Part shown: positions 1-8,786 of the stretch, piece by piece
How the letters are laid out: each line of letters begins with the position of its first letter
Position numbering within the stretch: the stretch's first letter is position 1
DNA from: an uncultured Prevotella sp.
Lineage (GTDB): Bacteria; Bacteroidota; Bacteroidia; Bacteroidales; Bacteroidaceae
NCBI GenBank assembly: GCA_900557405.1
Contig: USSF01000020.1
Span: 1 to 33,770, forward strand
Reading direction: 5' to 3'
Length of the DNA stretch: 33,770 nucleotides
Program-made: the position numbers and the translations under genes
The notes under the pieces: model-generated
Databases searched by the model: none
What the model saw: the letters and a program-made list of their open reading frames with translations, nothing else
Told to the model about the DNA's origin: nothing

Positions 1-54
1 ACCGGGGACACAAGGATTTTCAGTCCTTTGCTCTACCAACTGAGCTATGGCACC
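1..54 (-). tRNA. tRNA-Phe (GAA), 3' part missing at window edge
   Basis: Read on the minus strand, the piece starts with acceptor arm GGTGCCA (54 to 48), then a D-arm with AGCTCAGTTGGTAGAGC, then an anticodon stem GGA..TCC enclosing loop CTGAAAA. The anticodon is GAA, so it decodes Phe. The window begins inside the variable/T-arm region, so the T-loop and 3' acceptor strand are not visible. A good promoter lies about 90 bases upstream. Confidence 0.93.
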
Positions 55-145
55 AAAATTTTGCTTTAAAGCTTCAGCCTACATTATACAAGCATTGTCT
101 TACATAAAAACTTGCCGTACAAAGAGCATTTCTTTATTGCGGATG

Positions 146-176
146 CAAAGGTAAGCATAAAGTTTCATTCCACAAA
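146..176 (-). promoter_or_regulatory. Bacteroidetes-type promoter for tRNA-Phe
   Basis: On the minus strand, TTTG (176 to 173) is followed after 19 bases by TACCTTTG (153 to 146). This fits the Bacteroidetes -33/-7 consensus TTTG / TAnnTTTG with usual spacing. Transcription would start near 139, giving a leader of about 85 bases before the mature tRNA 5' end. Confidence 0.7.
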
Positions 177-302
177 ATTTTCGACGTTTTTTCTTCAACT
201 TTTTCTCATTTTCCGCCTTTAATCCTCCAAATCTGCCACGACATATATATCAGTTTCCTATAACCCTCCAATTATACCCTGACACGCATGCATGTCTTCG
301 GA

Positions 303-3300
303 TTAATCTTCCAATTCACCCTTGACATGCTTATCCATTTTCTTGAATACAACCCAATAGAACACAGGAAGGACAGTGGCTATGAGAACCATTGAAATCA
401 ACGTGCCGAAGAATATCACGGCAGCCATCGGCGACCACAGGGTGTTACCTTCGAGCATCATCGGCAATACGCCGACAGATGCAGCCGCCGACGTGAGGAA
501 TATCGGACGCATTCGGCGTTCGCCGGCGCTGAAGGCGGCTTCCTTAACGCTCATTCCCTGATCACGACGCAACTCCTCGGCATAGTCAAGCATTATAATA
601 CCGTTGCGCACGAGGATTCCCATCAGGCTTACCACGCCGAGCACTCCCGTAAGACTCATGTCATAGCCCGAAATCATCAATCCTAAGGCGGCTCCCATGA
701 TGCAAAGCGCCATCGAAGAGAGGTTAACCAATGCCAGACTTATCTTCCTGAAATGGAATATAAGAATAAAGAAGATAATCAATACGGCCACCAACACGCC
801 CGAGAACACCTGCGGCTGCGTCTCCGAGTCTCGTTCGAGCATACCTCCGGTTTCGATGCTTACAGTCGGGGGCAGATCGAGTTTCTTTATGCTGTCCTGT
901 ATCTCCATCGTGATATTGTTCACGTTGTATCCCGACATCGGCTCCGCAAAGACACTGATAGTACGGATGCCATTGCGATGATACAGTGCACCATACGTAT
1001 AACACGGCTCTATGTCGGCAATCTGGCGCAACGGCACCGAAACACCGCCACCCATCACTGGGATATATTCACCGGCAAGCGCTGCAAAACGGTCGCTGTC
1101 CGTATAGTCCGACTTCATCTTCACGCTCACCGGATAATCGTTCTCCCACACCGTAGTGAGTGGTATCCCGTCGCCGAAGCGAAGGGCAATACTGGCACTG
1201 AGCATCGCCTTCGTAATTCCGAGGCGGTTTGCCTCCGGCTCCTTCATCGTCACGGAAACACCTGGCAACGGACTGCCGAAGTCGTTTCTCACGAGCTGCA
1301 GTCCCTTAACCTTGTGCATTATACCCTCCACCTTATGCGCCACCGCAATGATATCCTGCAGCGAGTCGCCGCTGATGCGGAAATCCACAGGCGATATGGC
1401 ATTGTTGTAATCCATCTGCTTGAAGCGCACGTAGGCACAGGGAAAGTATTCGCGGTATTTGTCGGCATAATCATCAAGCACCCCTTGCGTGGTCTCGTCA
1501 CTCTCGGTGTTGACGATAAACTGCGCGAAATTCGGCCCACCGATCTGCGGAGCGTAGGTGGTATGGAAGCGCGGCGAACCTTGTCCTATAAACGACGTGA
1601 TACCCGTAATCCTCTTGTCCTTCGAAAGTATGCCGCGAAGGGAATCAGCCACGAGAGCCGTACACTGTGCCGACGTTCCCTCCGGCGTATATATTTCCAC
1701 GGCAAACTGGTTTCGTTCTGCGATAGGCATCATGCGCTGGGGAACAACAAGGAACAGCATCCCGCCAAGAGCCACCACTCCCACAGCCACGCCGAGCGTC
1801 AGCCTGGGATAACGAAAACAGCCCTTGAGCAGCCACGTATATCCATCCTGCAGATAATCCAGAGGTTTCTTTCTGGACTTCTTCGCCGTTGCCGACGGTG
1901 CCTCCACAGCAAGTCCTGTCTTTATGAACCTGAACTGCAGATACGGGGTGAGCAGCAACGAGATGGAAAGCGACACAGTGAGGATTATGAACATTGCCCA
2001 TGGGAAAGTCTTCACAAAGTCCGCCATATCCCCCTTCATTGTAAACAGGAACGGAAAGAACGTAAGACTGATGGACAATGTGGCCGAAAGAACGGACATG
2101 AAGAACTCGCGCGGCGCCGCAACAGTGGCCTGCCGTCGCGTCATCCCGCCACCAAGTTTTTCCATATAGTTGTCTATAATCACCACGGAATCATCCACCA
2201 CCATACCGAGCGTGACGATAAGGGCGGCAAGAGTCACGGTATTCAGCTCCATGCCGAACATGAAGAACAGTCCGACGGAAGTGAATATAGTAATAGGAAT
2301 AGTCATGGCTGACACCTCTGCCACGCGGCGCGGCATAAGGATTACCACCACAAGAATCACGGCAATGACCGAAATCAGAAGTTCCCTGAGGAAATTGGCC
2401 ACAGAATCAGCAACCACCTTGCTCTGGTCCGTTATGATATTTATCTTCACGTCGGCGGGCAACGACTTCTCATATTCCGCAAGCGAAGCCTTTACCTCCC
2501 GTCCCATCTTCACAATATCATTACCTGGACGCATCTCAATGGAGAGAAGCACGCACTTGACTCCATTGTGGGTGATATACTTGTCGAGTTGTGGATATTC
2601 CCGCTGAATCCTCGCCACATCTTTCAATCTAATCACTTTTCCCTGTGGCGAAGAGTAAACAATCTGCTGCGATATGTCTCTTTCGCAGTTATAGGAATCC
2701 TTTATATAAACAGGCGCAACGTTGTTTCCATCCTCCACCGTACCGCTCATCGTGGTAAACCCTTGCGAAGAAAGCACATTCATTATGGTTACAGGACCGA
2801 TAGCATACTGCGAAAGCTTGTTCTGGTCAAGGTATATCGTCACCTGTTCATTCTCCAAACCGTAGGAACGGAGATTCGCCACGGAACCGATGCTCCTCAG
2901 TCTGCTCTTTATATCATTAAGGTATGTGTTCAGCTCCCGATAGGTCTTTTGTCTGCTCTCCACGGTGATGAGCAGAGCGGAAGTATCAGCTATATCGTCC
3001 ACCGCCTGCACGGCAAGCACACCGGACGGCAACTGCATCTTGAGCGAAGACAGTCCGTGTTTCAGCTTCGACCAAAAGGCATCCTTATCCTCCACCTCAT
3101 CACCGAGCTGCACATATACTATCAGCATTCCGTCGGAGCATTTGGAGTAAGTTTTTTTCTTGTTAACTTCCTTATATCCAAATATAAAGTCCTCAACCTG
3201 GGAACATACCCTCTGTTCTATATCCTGCGAACTCATGCCTGGACATACGGCAACGACAGCTCCCTGCCGGATGGTGAATACCGGCATTTCCTGCTTCGGC

Positions 3301-3419
3301 ATGACGACGAGTCCTACAACACCCGTAAGCACGAGCATCCCCACTAACATCATAACGATTCTGTGGTTGACGAGAGCGGACTCTATGAAACTGCGTTTCT
3401 TCTTTCCTTCCTTCTCCAT
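303..3419 (-). CDS. RND-family efflux transporter, inner-membrane pump
   Basis: A 1038-residue protein of AcrB-like length and plan: one N-terminal membrane helix (about 20-42), a large periplasmic domain, a helix bundle (about 340-500), a second periplasmic domain and a final helix bundle (about 870-1025). It should export toxic compounds with proton antiport, working with the adaptor encoded 5 bases upstream. The proton-relay acidic pair in VVDDSVVIIDNY is D409/D410, matching AcrB D407/D408 by eye. The position of AcrB Lys940 appears to be Arg938 in LVRNGIIMLDY. No outer-membrane channel gene is adjacent; the next gene downstream is a tRNA. The substrate cannot be told from sequence. Confidence 0.93.
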   Translation of the reverse strand: MEKEGKKKRSFIESALVNHRIVMMLVGMLVLTGVVGLVVMPKQEMPVFTIRQGAVVAVCPGMSSQDIEQRVCSQVEDFIFGYKEVNKKKTYSKCSDGMLIVYVQLGDEVEDKDAFWSKLKHGLSSLKMQLPSGVLAVQAVDDIADTSALLITVESRQKTYRELNTYLNDIKSRLRSIGSVANLRSYGLENEQVTIYLDQNKLSQYAIGPVTIMNVLSSQGFTTMSGTVEDGNNVAPVYIKDSYNCERDISQQIVYSSPQGKVIRLKDVARIQREYPQLDKYITHNGVKCVLLSIEMRPGNDIVKMGREVKASLAEYEKSLPADVKINIITDQSKVVADSVANFLRELLISVIAVILVVVILMPRRVAEVSAMTIPITIFTSVGLFFMFGMELNTVTLAALIVTLGMVVDDSVVIIDNYMEKLGGGMTRRQATVAAPREFFMSVLSATLSISLTFFPFLFTMKGDMADFVKTFPWAMFIILTVSLSISLLLTPYLQFRFIKTGLAVEAPSATAKKSRKKPLDYLQDGYTWLLKGCFRYPRLTLGVAVGVVALGGMLFLVVPQRMMPIAERNQFAVEIYTPEGTSAQCTALVADSLRGILSKDKRITGITSFIGQGSPRFHTTYAPQIGGPNFAQFIVNTESDETTQGVLDDYADKYREYFPCAYVRFKQMDYNNAISPVDFRISGDSLQDIIAVAHKVEGIMHKVKGLQLVRNDFGSPLPGVSVTMKEPEANRLGITKAMLSASIALRFGDGIPLTTVWENDYPVSVKMKSDYTDSDRFAALAGEYIPVMGGGVSVPLRQIADIEPCYTYGALYHRNGIRTISVFAEPMSGYNVNNITMEIQDSIKKLDLPPTVSIETGGMLERDSETQPQVFSGVLVAVLIIFFILIFHFRKISLALVNLSSMALCIMGAALGLMISGYDMSLTGVLGVVSLMGILVRNGIIMLDYAEELRRDQGMSVKEAAFSAGERRMRPIFLTSAAASVGVLPMMLEGNTLWSPMAAVIFFGTLISMVLIATVLPVFYWVVFKKMDKHVKGELED

Positions 3420-3424
3420 TACAG

Positions 3425-4444
3425 CTATCTCCCTTCTGTGACTCTCATTCCTTCGCTCACCTTCTGCATACCGCTAACTATGACCTTATCCCCTTCGTTC
3501 AGACCGGAGATTATCTCCACTCCTCCACCGGAGAAGTCACCCACCTCAACATTGCGACGAACTGCCTTGCCATTGCATGAAAGCCATACGAATCGCACAT
3601 TATCCGTATCAAGCTCTACAGCTCCCATCGGAACGACGAACGCACTGTCTGTTGTCTGCAAAGACAGGCGCACCGAACAAGCCATGCCCGGCAGCAGTAC
3701 ATAGGAAGCTCCCGACAGCGAAAGTCTAACGTTATATGTATGCGAAACCTCGTCTGCCACAATACCTTTCTCCTTTACCACGGCATCAAATACCCTGGCG
3801 CCAGCGGCATCCACCGTCACCTGCGCCTTCTCTCCCACCCTGATGTTGTTTATCTCCTTTTCCGGCACAGAGAAATTCACGTCAACAGCCGAGACGTCTG
3901 CAATTTTATATACGGGTTGGTCGGGCAGAACATTCATCCCCACCTCGGCCGAACGGCTCGTAACCACGCCAGCAAACGGAGCATAAAGTTCTGTATGCGA
4001 CAATTGTTCCCGCGCTATTCTTTCGGCCGCCTCCGCCTGACGTAGCTTGGTTTCTATCTCCACCCATTTTATCTCTGGAATCACGCCTCCATCGTGGAGT
4101 TTTTTCATTCTCTTATAGGCATCCTGCGCCTGCTGCAGGGTGACCTGCGTGGCATAATGCGAATCGCGGAGCGTTGTGGGCGATACCGTACCGAGCAACT
4201 GCCCCTTGGAGACACGGTCGCCCTCGCGACATAGGAGTCGGGTAATCTTCCCTCCCGTTTCGAAACTCAACACACTGGAAGTCCCTGCATCAACCGTACC
4301 AACATAAGAATTTGAATCGTCGAAACTGTTCCTGCTTACGGTCTGCGTAACTACTTTCACGGCAGACGGTGCGGAAACCTTCTGCTTGTCGCTGCAACTG
4401 AAAAACAGCAACAATGCCGCAAGACATAAGATGACATTCTTCAT
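3425..4444 (-). CDS. RND efflux periplasmic adaptor (membrane fusion protein), lipoprotein
   Basis: A 339-residue adaptor that would bridge the RND pump to an outer-membrane channel. The N-terminus is a lipoprotein signal ending in LFFSC (Cys17 lipidated). Order: a lipoyl/barrel-sandwich half (GKITRLLCREGDRVSKGQLLG, about 66-90), a helical hairpin (about 95-145), the second lipoyl half (LYAPFAGVVTSRSAEVG, about 150-170), then beta-barrel and membrane-proximal domains ending near IVSGMQKVSEGMRV. It is first in a two-gene operon with the pump, only 5 bases apart. A promoter (TTTG, 21 bases, TACTTTTG) lies just upstream and points away from the divergent AraC-type gene, which could regulate it. 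Confidence 0.92.
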   Translation of the reverse strand: MKNVILCLAALLLFFSCSDKQKVSAPSAVKVVTQTVSRNSFDDSNSYVGTVDAGTSSVLSFETGGKITRLLCREGDRVSKGQLLGTVSPTTLRDSHYATQVTLQQAQDAYKRMKKLHDGGVIPEIKWVEIETKLRQAEAAERIAREQLSHTELYAPFAGVVTSRSAEVGMNVLPDQPVYKIADVSAVDVNFSVPEKEINNIRVGEKAQVTVDAAGARVFDAVVKEKGIVADEVSHTYNVRLSLSGASYVLLPGMACSVRLSLQTTDSAFVVPMGAVELDTDNVRFVWLSCNGKAVRRNVEVGDFSGGGVEIISGLNEGDKVIVSGMQKVSEGMRVTEGR

Positions 4445-4487
4445 AAATAACCTAATTACCTATTTAATCGTTTGTATATCCGAGCTG

Positions 4488-4520
4488 CAAAAGTAACATT
4501 AAAGATGGTTGCACGACAAA
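4488..4520 (-). promoter_or_regulatory. promoter of the efflux operon
   Basis: On the minus strand, TTTG (4520 to 4517) and TACTTTTG (4495 to 4488) are 21 bases apart, matching the Bacteroidetes TTTG / TAnnTTTG pattern. The predicted start, near 4481, leaves a leader of about 37 bases before the adaptor ATG. The 260-bp divergent gap up to the AraC-type gene at 4705 also holds a weaker plus-strand TACCTTTA (4644-4651) that may serve that gene. Confidence 0.6.
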
Positions 4521-4704
4521 ATTATCGGAAAAAACAAGCGGTGCGGACGTAAAATTAAACAAAAAAGTGGAAAAATCAAACAACACCATGATTTTTATGC
4601 AACCTTTATAGGGCAACATGCCCGCCATTCATTATTTTTTTATTACCTTTACACAGAATTATTTAGCAGAAAGAATATATTGATAAAACCTACACCTTAA
4701 AAAT

Positions 4705-5760
4705 ATGCAGACTACAAGCATGAACATCAACGCCTTCTTCATAGGTGTTGCCACAGCATATTATGTCTTGATGGCATACCAGATATTCGTGGGAGAAAGG
4801 AAACGAAGCACAAGGCTCCACAAGCTGATGGGCTGGATTTCTATCTTTTGGGCCCTCAGCAACGGCAAGGACATCATCCTGACCTTCCCGGGGATGTATA
4901 CAGAAAGCATACTCGACATGATAATAATCCTCGACGGATGGTCGGCACTGACATACCTGGCCTTCCTCTACGAACTGACCAGACCTGGTTGGCTGACGAA
5001 AAAGCATCTGCTGATAGCGTCGATGCCTTTCGCCATATATACCGGTGCGTATTTCATATACCCCTGCCACACAATGATTTACTACGTGGTATCATTCCTC
5101 GTCATCTTCGGATTGTATATCACGATTATCGGCTACCGCCACAGCGTTTCATACATGAACTATATCCGCAACTACTATTCCAACATCGACGAAATCAACA
5201 TATCATGGCTTCGCAAGGTGTTCCTGCTTGCAGCCGCAAGTCTGCTGGTATGGCTCTTCACTGCACTCACGGAGAACTATCTTGCCGACTGTCTCTACTA
5301 CATCATTTCCATCAGCATCTGGCAGATGGTGGTATGTCACTGCCGCAACCTGAAGCAGGTGAACCCCGAGGAGACCGAGGAGATCATCGAGGAGGAAAGA
5401 AACTGCGAAGAGGAGCTAAAGAACGACGAAGAGAGGAAATTCCCGTTTGCCGGCACGCTTGAGGAAATGATAGAGAATGAGAGACTTTATCTGCAACCGA
5501 GTCTGGCGCTCGACGACCTGGCCAAGCGTCTGAACACCAACCGTACATACTTGAGCAGCTACTTCTCGAAGGTAATCAGCAAGAGCTTCTATGACTACAT
5601 CAACGAACTGAGAATCAAGCAGAAGAGCATCCCCATGCTTGAGGAACACCCCGACTATACACTGGAACAGGTGGCACAGGAGAGCGGTTTCAATTCGCTG
5701 TCCACATTCAGGCGCGCATTCAGGAAGATTACAGGCATGACACCGGGCGAATACAGATAG
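4705..5760 (+). CDS. AraC-family regulator with membrane-spanning N-terminal domain
   Basis: A 351-residue protein with two parts. Residues about 5-215 are mostly hydrophobic, with about six or seven predicted membrane helices (for example around FFIGVATAYYVLMAYQIF and YYVVSFLVIFGLYITII). A highly acidic linker follows (about 223-247, rich in Glu). The last ~100 residues form an AraC-type DNA-binding domain with two helix-turn-helices: LDDLAKRLNTNRTYLSSYFS and LEQVAQESGFNSLSTFRRAF, ending GMTPGEYR. It probably senses a membrane or external signal and regulates from the membrane. It is divergent from the RND efflux operon, so that is a reasonable but unproven target. The ligand is unknown. Confidence 0.88.
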   Translation: MQTTSMNINAFFIGVATAYYVLMAYQIFVGERKRSTRLHKLMGWISIFWALSNGKDIILTFPGMYTESILDMIIILDGWSALTYLAFLYELTRPGWLTKKHLLIASMPFAIYTGAYFIYPCHTMIYYVVSFLVIFGLYITIIGYRHSVSYMNYIRNYYSNIDEINISWLRKVFLLAAASLLVWLFTALTENYLADCLYYIISISIWQMVVCHCRNLKQVNPEETEEIIEEERNCEEELKNDEERKFPFAGTLEEMIENERLYLQPSLALDDLAKRLNTNRTYLSSYFSKVISKSFYDYINELRIKQKSIPMLEEHPDYTLEQVAQESGFNSLSTFRRAFRKITGMTPGEYR

Positions 5761-6188
5761 CGGCACGTGCGGCACGACTCGTTCGCAAACAAGTGGAAGA
5801 TATACAGGCAAACAATTCGATTGTTCTACTTTTTCCCTTAACGGACATTTAAGAAACCCTGATTAATGTATACGAAAAAGCAGAGCATCGCTTTGCTTGG
5901 AGAAAAGCTATGCTTTGCCTCCCATAAAGCTATGCTTTGTTCCCCAGAAAGCTATGCTTTGTCCACCTTAAAGCAATGCTTTGCTCATAGAGGACAAAAT
6001 CCGTTGACATTCTTTTACATTTAAAAGAAAGGAAAACTGAACAAAATCCTCCAAATCAACAAGCAACCGGAACAGCCCCCACAGCAGAAAAAACAGCATC
6101 TATACAGCCCGAATCAGTCTTCAGACGGATTTGGGTTTAAATAAGTTAAATGTATACCTATTATATAATATATTATGAAGAAAAACAC
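5761..6188. other. 428-bp gene-free gap holding a repeat element
   Basis: No credible coding frame on either strand. The first 58 bases are plain. From 5819 to 6052 lies a repeat-bearing element described separately (22-bp array with inverted-repeat-like ends). The last 130 bases are AT-rich and lead into the -7 box of the M3 peptidase gene. Confidence 0.7.
5882..5983. repeat. five-unit, 22-bp-period palindromic array
   Basis: Core AAAGCTATGCTTTG occurs exactly at 5904, 5926 and 5948. A one-base variant AAAGCAATGCTTTG is at 5970 and a degenerate unit AGAGCATCGCTTTG at 5882. Each start is exactly 22 bp from the next. The core is near-palindromic (AAAGC..GCTTT). The 8-base spacers differ (for example cctcccat, ttccccag, tccacctt). 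Units of the same family lie at 22387 and 22409. Confidence 0.9.
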
Positions 6189-6196
6189 TAACTTTG
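6189..6196 (+). promoter_or_regulatory. -7 box for the M3 peptidase gene
   Basis: TAACTTTG matches TAnnTTTG exactly. No TTTG is seen at the -33 position, where the DNA is AT-rich. It lies after the upstream in-frame ATG at 6175, so a transcript from here (start near 6203) can only use the ATG at 6220. This decides the start of the gene. Confidence 0.6.
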
Positions 6197-6219
6197 CAAA
6201 TAAATATATTATAGTTAGT

Positions 6220-8301
6220 ATGGAAGAGAAAAATACAGAAAAGGAAGGACGCAAGAACCCGTTTTTCGTGCCTTATACCACGCCACACGAGACCGTGCCA
6301 TTTGACAAGATAAGACTCGAAGACTACGAAGAGGCGTTTCTCGAAGGCATCAGAAGAGACGACGAACAGATAGAGAAGACCATAAACAATCCCGATGAAC
6401 CGACTTTTGACAACACGATAATCAACGTGGACGACGACAAGGACGGATATTACGACCTGCTGTCGAGGGTCTCCACCGTATTCTTCAATCTGCTCAGCGC
6501 GGAGACGAATGACGAGATGGATGCCCTGGCGCAGAAGATACAGCCAATCCTGACAAAACACGCCAACGACGTGAGGCTCAACAAGAAACTCTTCGAGAGA
6601 ATCAAGGCCGTACACGACAACCACAGGGCTCTGACACCCGAGGAACAGAGGCTGCTCGACAACTGCTACGACGGATTCGTGAGGAGCGGAGCGCTGCTCA
6701 ACGACGAGGACAAGGAGAAGCTGCGCCGGCTGACCGAAGAGGCGAGCATGCTCTCGCTGCAGTTCTCGCAGAACCTGCTCAAGGAGAACAAGGCGTTCAA
6801 GCTGAACATCACCGACGAGAAGGACCTCGACGGACTGCCCGAAACGGCGCGCGAGGCTGCTGCCGCTGCTGCCAAGGAAAACGGAATGGAGGGATGGGTG
6901 TTCACACTGGATTTCCCGAGCTACAGCCCGTTCATGACCTATTCCACAAGGCGCAGCCTCAGGAAGGAGATGTATATGCAGCGCAACAAGGTATGCACCC
7001 ATGACAACCCGGAGAACAACATCGAAATATGCAAACGTATAGTGAATCTGAGAAGGGAAATCGCACAGCTTCTGGGATTCAGGACATACGCTGACTACGT
7101 GTTGAAAAACCGTATGGCGAGCAATGCAGACAACGTGTACAAGCTGCTCAACGACCTCATCGACGCCTATATGCCGACGGCAAAGGAAGAGGTGGCGGAC
7201 ATAGAGAAGAAGGCGAAGGAAATGGAAGGCGAAGACTTCAGGATGGAGCCTTGGGACTTCAGCTTCTACTCCCACAAACTGCAGCTGGAGCGCTTCAACC
7301 TCGACTCGGAGATGCTGCGTCCGTATCTGGAACTGGGCAAGGTGATTGACGGAGTGTTCGGACTGGCAAACAGACTGTATGGCATCACGTTCAAGGAGAA
7401 CAAGGAGATACCAGTGTACCACCCCGATGTGAAGGCATACGAGGTATTTGACAACGACGGGAAATACCTCGCCGTGTTCTATGCCGACTTCCACCCCAGA
7501 AAGGGAAAGCAGGGAGGAGCTTGGATGACGGAATACCAGGGACAATGGATAGACAGGAAGGGAGTGAACGTGAGACCCCACGTGAGCGTGGTGATGAATC
7601 TGACGAAGCCGACTGAGGAAAAGCCGGCTCTGCTCACATTGGGCGAAGTGGAGACCTTCCTGCATGAATTCGGACACTCGCTCCATGGTATGTTCGCCAA
7701 CACTCGATTCGAGAGCCTCTCGGGAACAAACGTATGGTGGGATTTCGTGGAACTGCCTTCGCAGTTCATGGAGAACTACGCCATCGAGAAGGAATTCCTG
7801 CGCACATTCGCCTTCCACTACAAGACCGGCGAACCGCTTCCCGACGAACTGATAGAGAGAATCGTGAAAAGCCGCAACTTCATGGTGGCTTACGGCTGCA
7901 TGAGACAGGTGAGCTTCGGACTGCTCGACATGGCATACTACACGAAGAGCGAGCCGTTCAGCGAAGACCTGATAAAGTTCGAGAAGCAGGCATGGGCCAA
8001 GGCTATGGTACTGGAGCAGTTACCCGACACTTGCATGACGGTGCAGTTCAGCCATATTATGGCAGGAGGCTACGCCGCCGGATACTACAGCTACAAATGG
8101 GCCGAGGTGCTCGATGCGGATGCCTTCAGCGTGTTCAAGAAGAACGGTATCTTCGACAAGGCCACGGCACAGAGATTCCGCGACTGCATCCTCTCGAAGG
8201 GCGGAACGGAGCACCCGATGACTCTCTACAAGAATTTCAGAGGCTCCGAGCCGACCATCGACGCACTGTTGGAGAGAAACGGAATCCGAATCAGGAATTG
8301 A
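6220..8301 (+). CDS. dcp: M3-family zinc metallopeptidase (peptidyl-dipeptidase Dcp type)
   Basis: A 693-residue protein with the M3 (thimet oligopeptidase/Dcp) fold. The zinc motif HEFGH is at residues 482-486, with the third ligand expected in the following SGTNVWWDFVELPSQFMENY segment. The C-terminal GGYAAGYYSYKWAEVLDADAF is typical of Dcp, which removes dipeptides from peptide C-termini and recycles peptides. No signal peptide is seen with this start, so it is probably cytoplasmic. The ATG at 6220 is preferred over the in-frame ATG at 6175 because a consensus -7 box (6189-6196) lies between them. It is followed 47 bases later by dCMP deaminase, so it may head that operon. Dcp versus oligopeptidase A subtype is less certain than the family. 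Confidence 0.9.
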   Translation: MEEKNTEKEGRKNPFFVPYTTPHETVPFDKIRLEDYEEAFLEGIRRDDEQIEKTINNPDEPTFDNTIINVDDDKDGYYDLLSRVSTVFFNLLSAETNDEMDALAQKIQPILTKHANDVRLNKKLFERIKAVHDNHRALTPEEQRLLDNCYDGFVRSGALLNDEDKEKLRRLTEEASMLSLQFSQNLLKENKAFKLNITDEKDLDGLPETAREAAAAAAKENGMEGWVFTLDFPSYSPFMTYSTRRSLRKEMYMQRNKVCTHDNPENNIEICKRIVNLRREIAQLLGFRTYADYVLKNRMASNADNVYKLLNDLIDAYMPTAKEEVADIEKKAKEMEGEDFRMEPWDFSFYSHKLQLERFNLDSEMLRPYLELGKVIDGVFGLANRLYGITFKENKEIPVYHPDVKAYEVFDNDGKYLAVFYADFHPRKGKQGGAWMTEYQGQWIDRKGVNVRPHVSVVMNLTKPTEEKPALLTLGEVETFLHEFGHSLHGMFANTRFESLSGTNVWWDFVELPSQFMENYAIEKEFLRTFAFHYKTGEPLPDELIERIVKSRNFMVAYGCMRQVSFGLLDMAYYTKSEPFSEDLIKFEKQAWAKAMVLEQLPDTCMTVQFSHIMAGGYAAGYYSYKWAEVLDADAFSVFKKNGIFDKATAQRFRDCILSKGGTEHPMTLYKNFRGSEPTIDALLERNGIRIRN

Positions 8302-8348
8302 GAGTTTAGAGTTTAGAATTATAAACAGCAAATCAGGATTTATCGGTT

Positions 8349-8786
8349 ATGGACGACAAGCAATTCAAACTCGACCTGCGCTATCTGCGCATGGCACATA
8401 TATGGGCGGAGAACAGCTACTGCAAGAGGAGACAGGTAGGCTGCCTCGTGGTAAAGGACAAGATGATAATCAGCGACGGATACAACGGAACTCCGAGCGG
8501 ATTCGAGAATGTCTGCGAGGACGAAAACAACGTGACCCACCCCTACGTGCTCCATGCCGAGGCGAACGCCATAACGAAACTGGCGAGAAGCTCGAACAAC
8601 AGCGACGGCGCCACCCTTTACGTGACTGACGCCCCCTGCATAGAATGCTCGAAACTGATAATCCAGGCAGGAATAAAGCGCGTGGTCTACGCCAAGGAAT
8701 ACAGGCTGACCGACGGGCTCGACCTGCTGAAAAGAGCAAACATAAACGTGATACATATTAACCCAGACGAACATGAGACAAAATAA
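8349..8786 (+). CDS. dCMP/cytidine deaminase family protein, likely dCMP deaminase
   Basis: A 145-residue zinc-dependent deaminase. The zinc site is H69-A-E71 plus the PCIEC motif (C97, C100), with E71 the proton shuttle. Length and the GYNGTPSGFENVCED segment match the ComEB/dCMP deaminase group, which converts dCMP to dUMP to feed thymidylate synthesis. Allosteric dCTP/dTTP control is common in the family but cannot be read here. The last 14 bases overlap the start of the S41 protease gene, so the two are probably translationally coupled. Downstream 5-formyl-THF cyclo-ligase gives a one-carbon/thymidylate theme. Confidence 0.9.
   Translation: MDDKQFKLDLRYLRMAHIWAENSYCKRRQVGCLVVKDKMIISDGYNGTPSGFENVCEDENNVTHPYVLHAEANAITKLARSSNNSDGATLYVTDAPCIECSKLIIQAGIKRVVYAKEYRLTDGLDLLKRANINVIHINPDEHETK

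Noticed and set aside
753..2312. Long open frame (519 codons) on the plus strand across the RND pump gene
   Set aside because: It is exactly antisense to a well-supported gene, has no family features and is rich in His, Arg and Gln, as expected for a reverse-strand shadow of biased codon use.
4509..4700. 63-codon plus-strand frame in the adaptor-AraC gap
   Set aside because: Low complexity, Lys/His-rich, overlaps the divergent promoter region and has no recognisable domain.
5882..5983. CRISPR-like appearance of the 22-bp array
   Set aside because: Repeats (14 bp) and spacers (8 bp) are far too short for CRISPR, and no cas gene is in the window.
6175..6219. Upstream ATG at 6175 as start of the M3 peptidase
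   Set aside because: A TAnnTTTG box lies inside the extra 45 bases, so a transcript starting downstream of it would not include this ATG; the added residues are not conserved-looking.
6121..7818. Long open frame (565 codons) on the minus strand across the M3 peptidase gene
   Set aside because: Antisense to a gene with a clear HEFGH zinc site; its own sequence shows no domain and is rich in Val, His and Leu from complementary codons.
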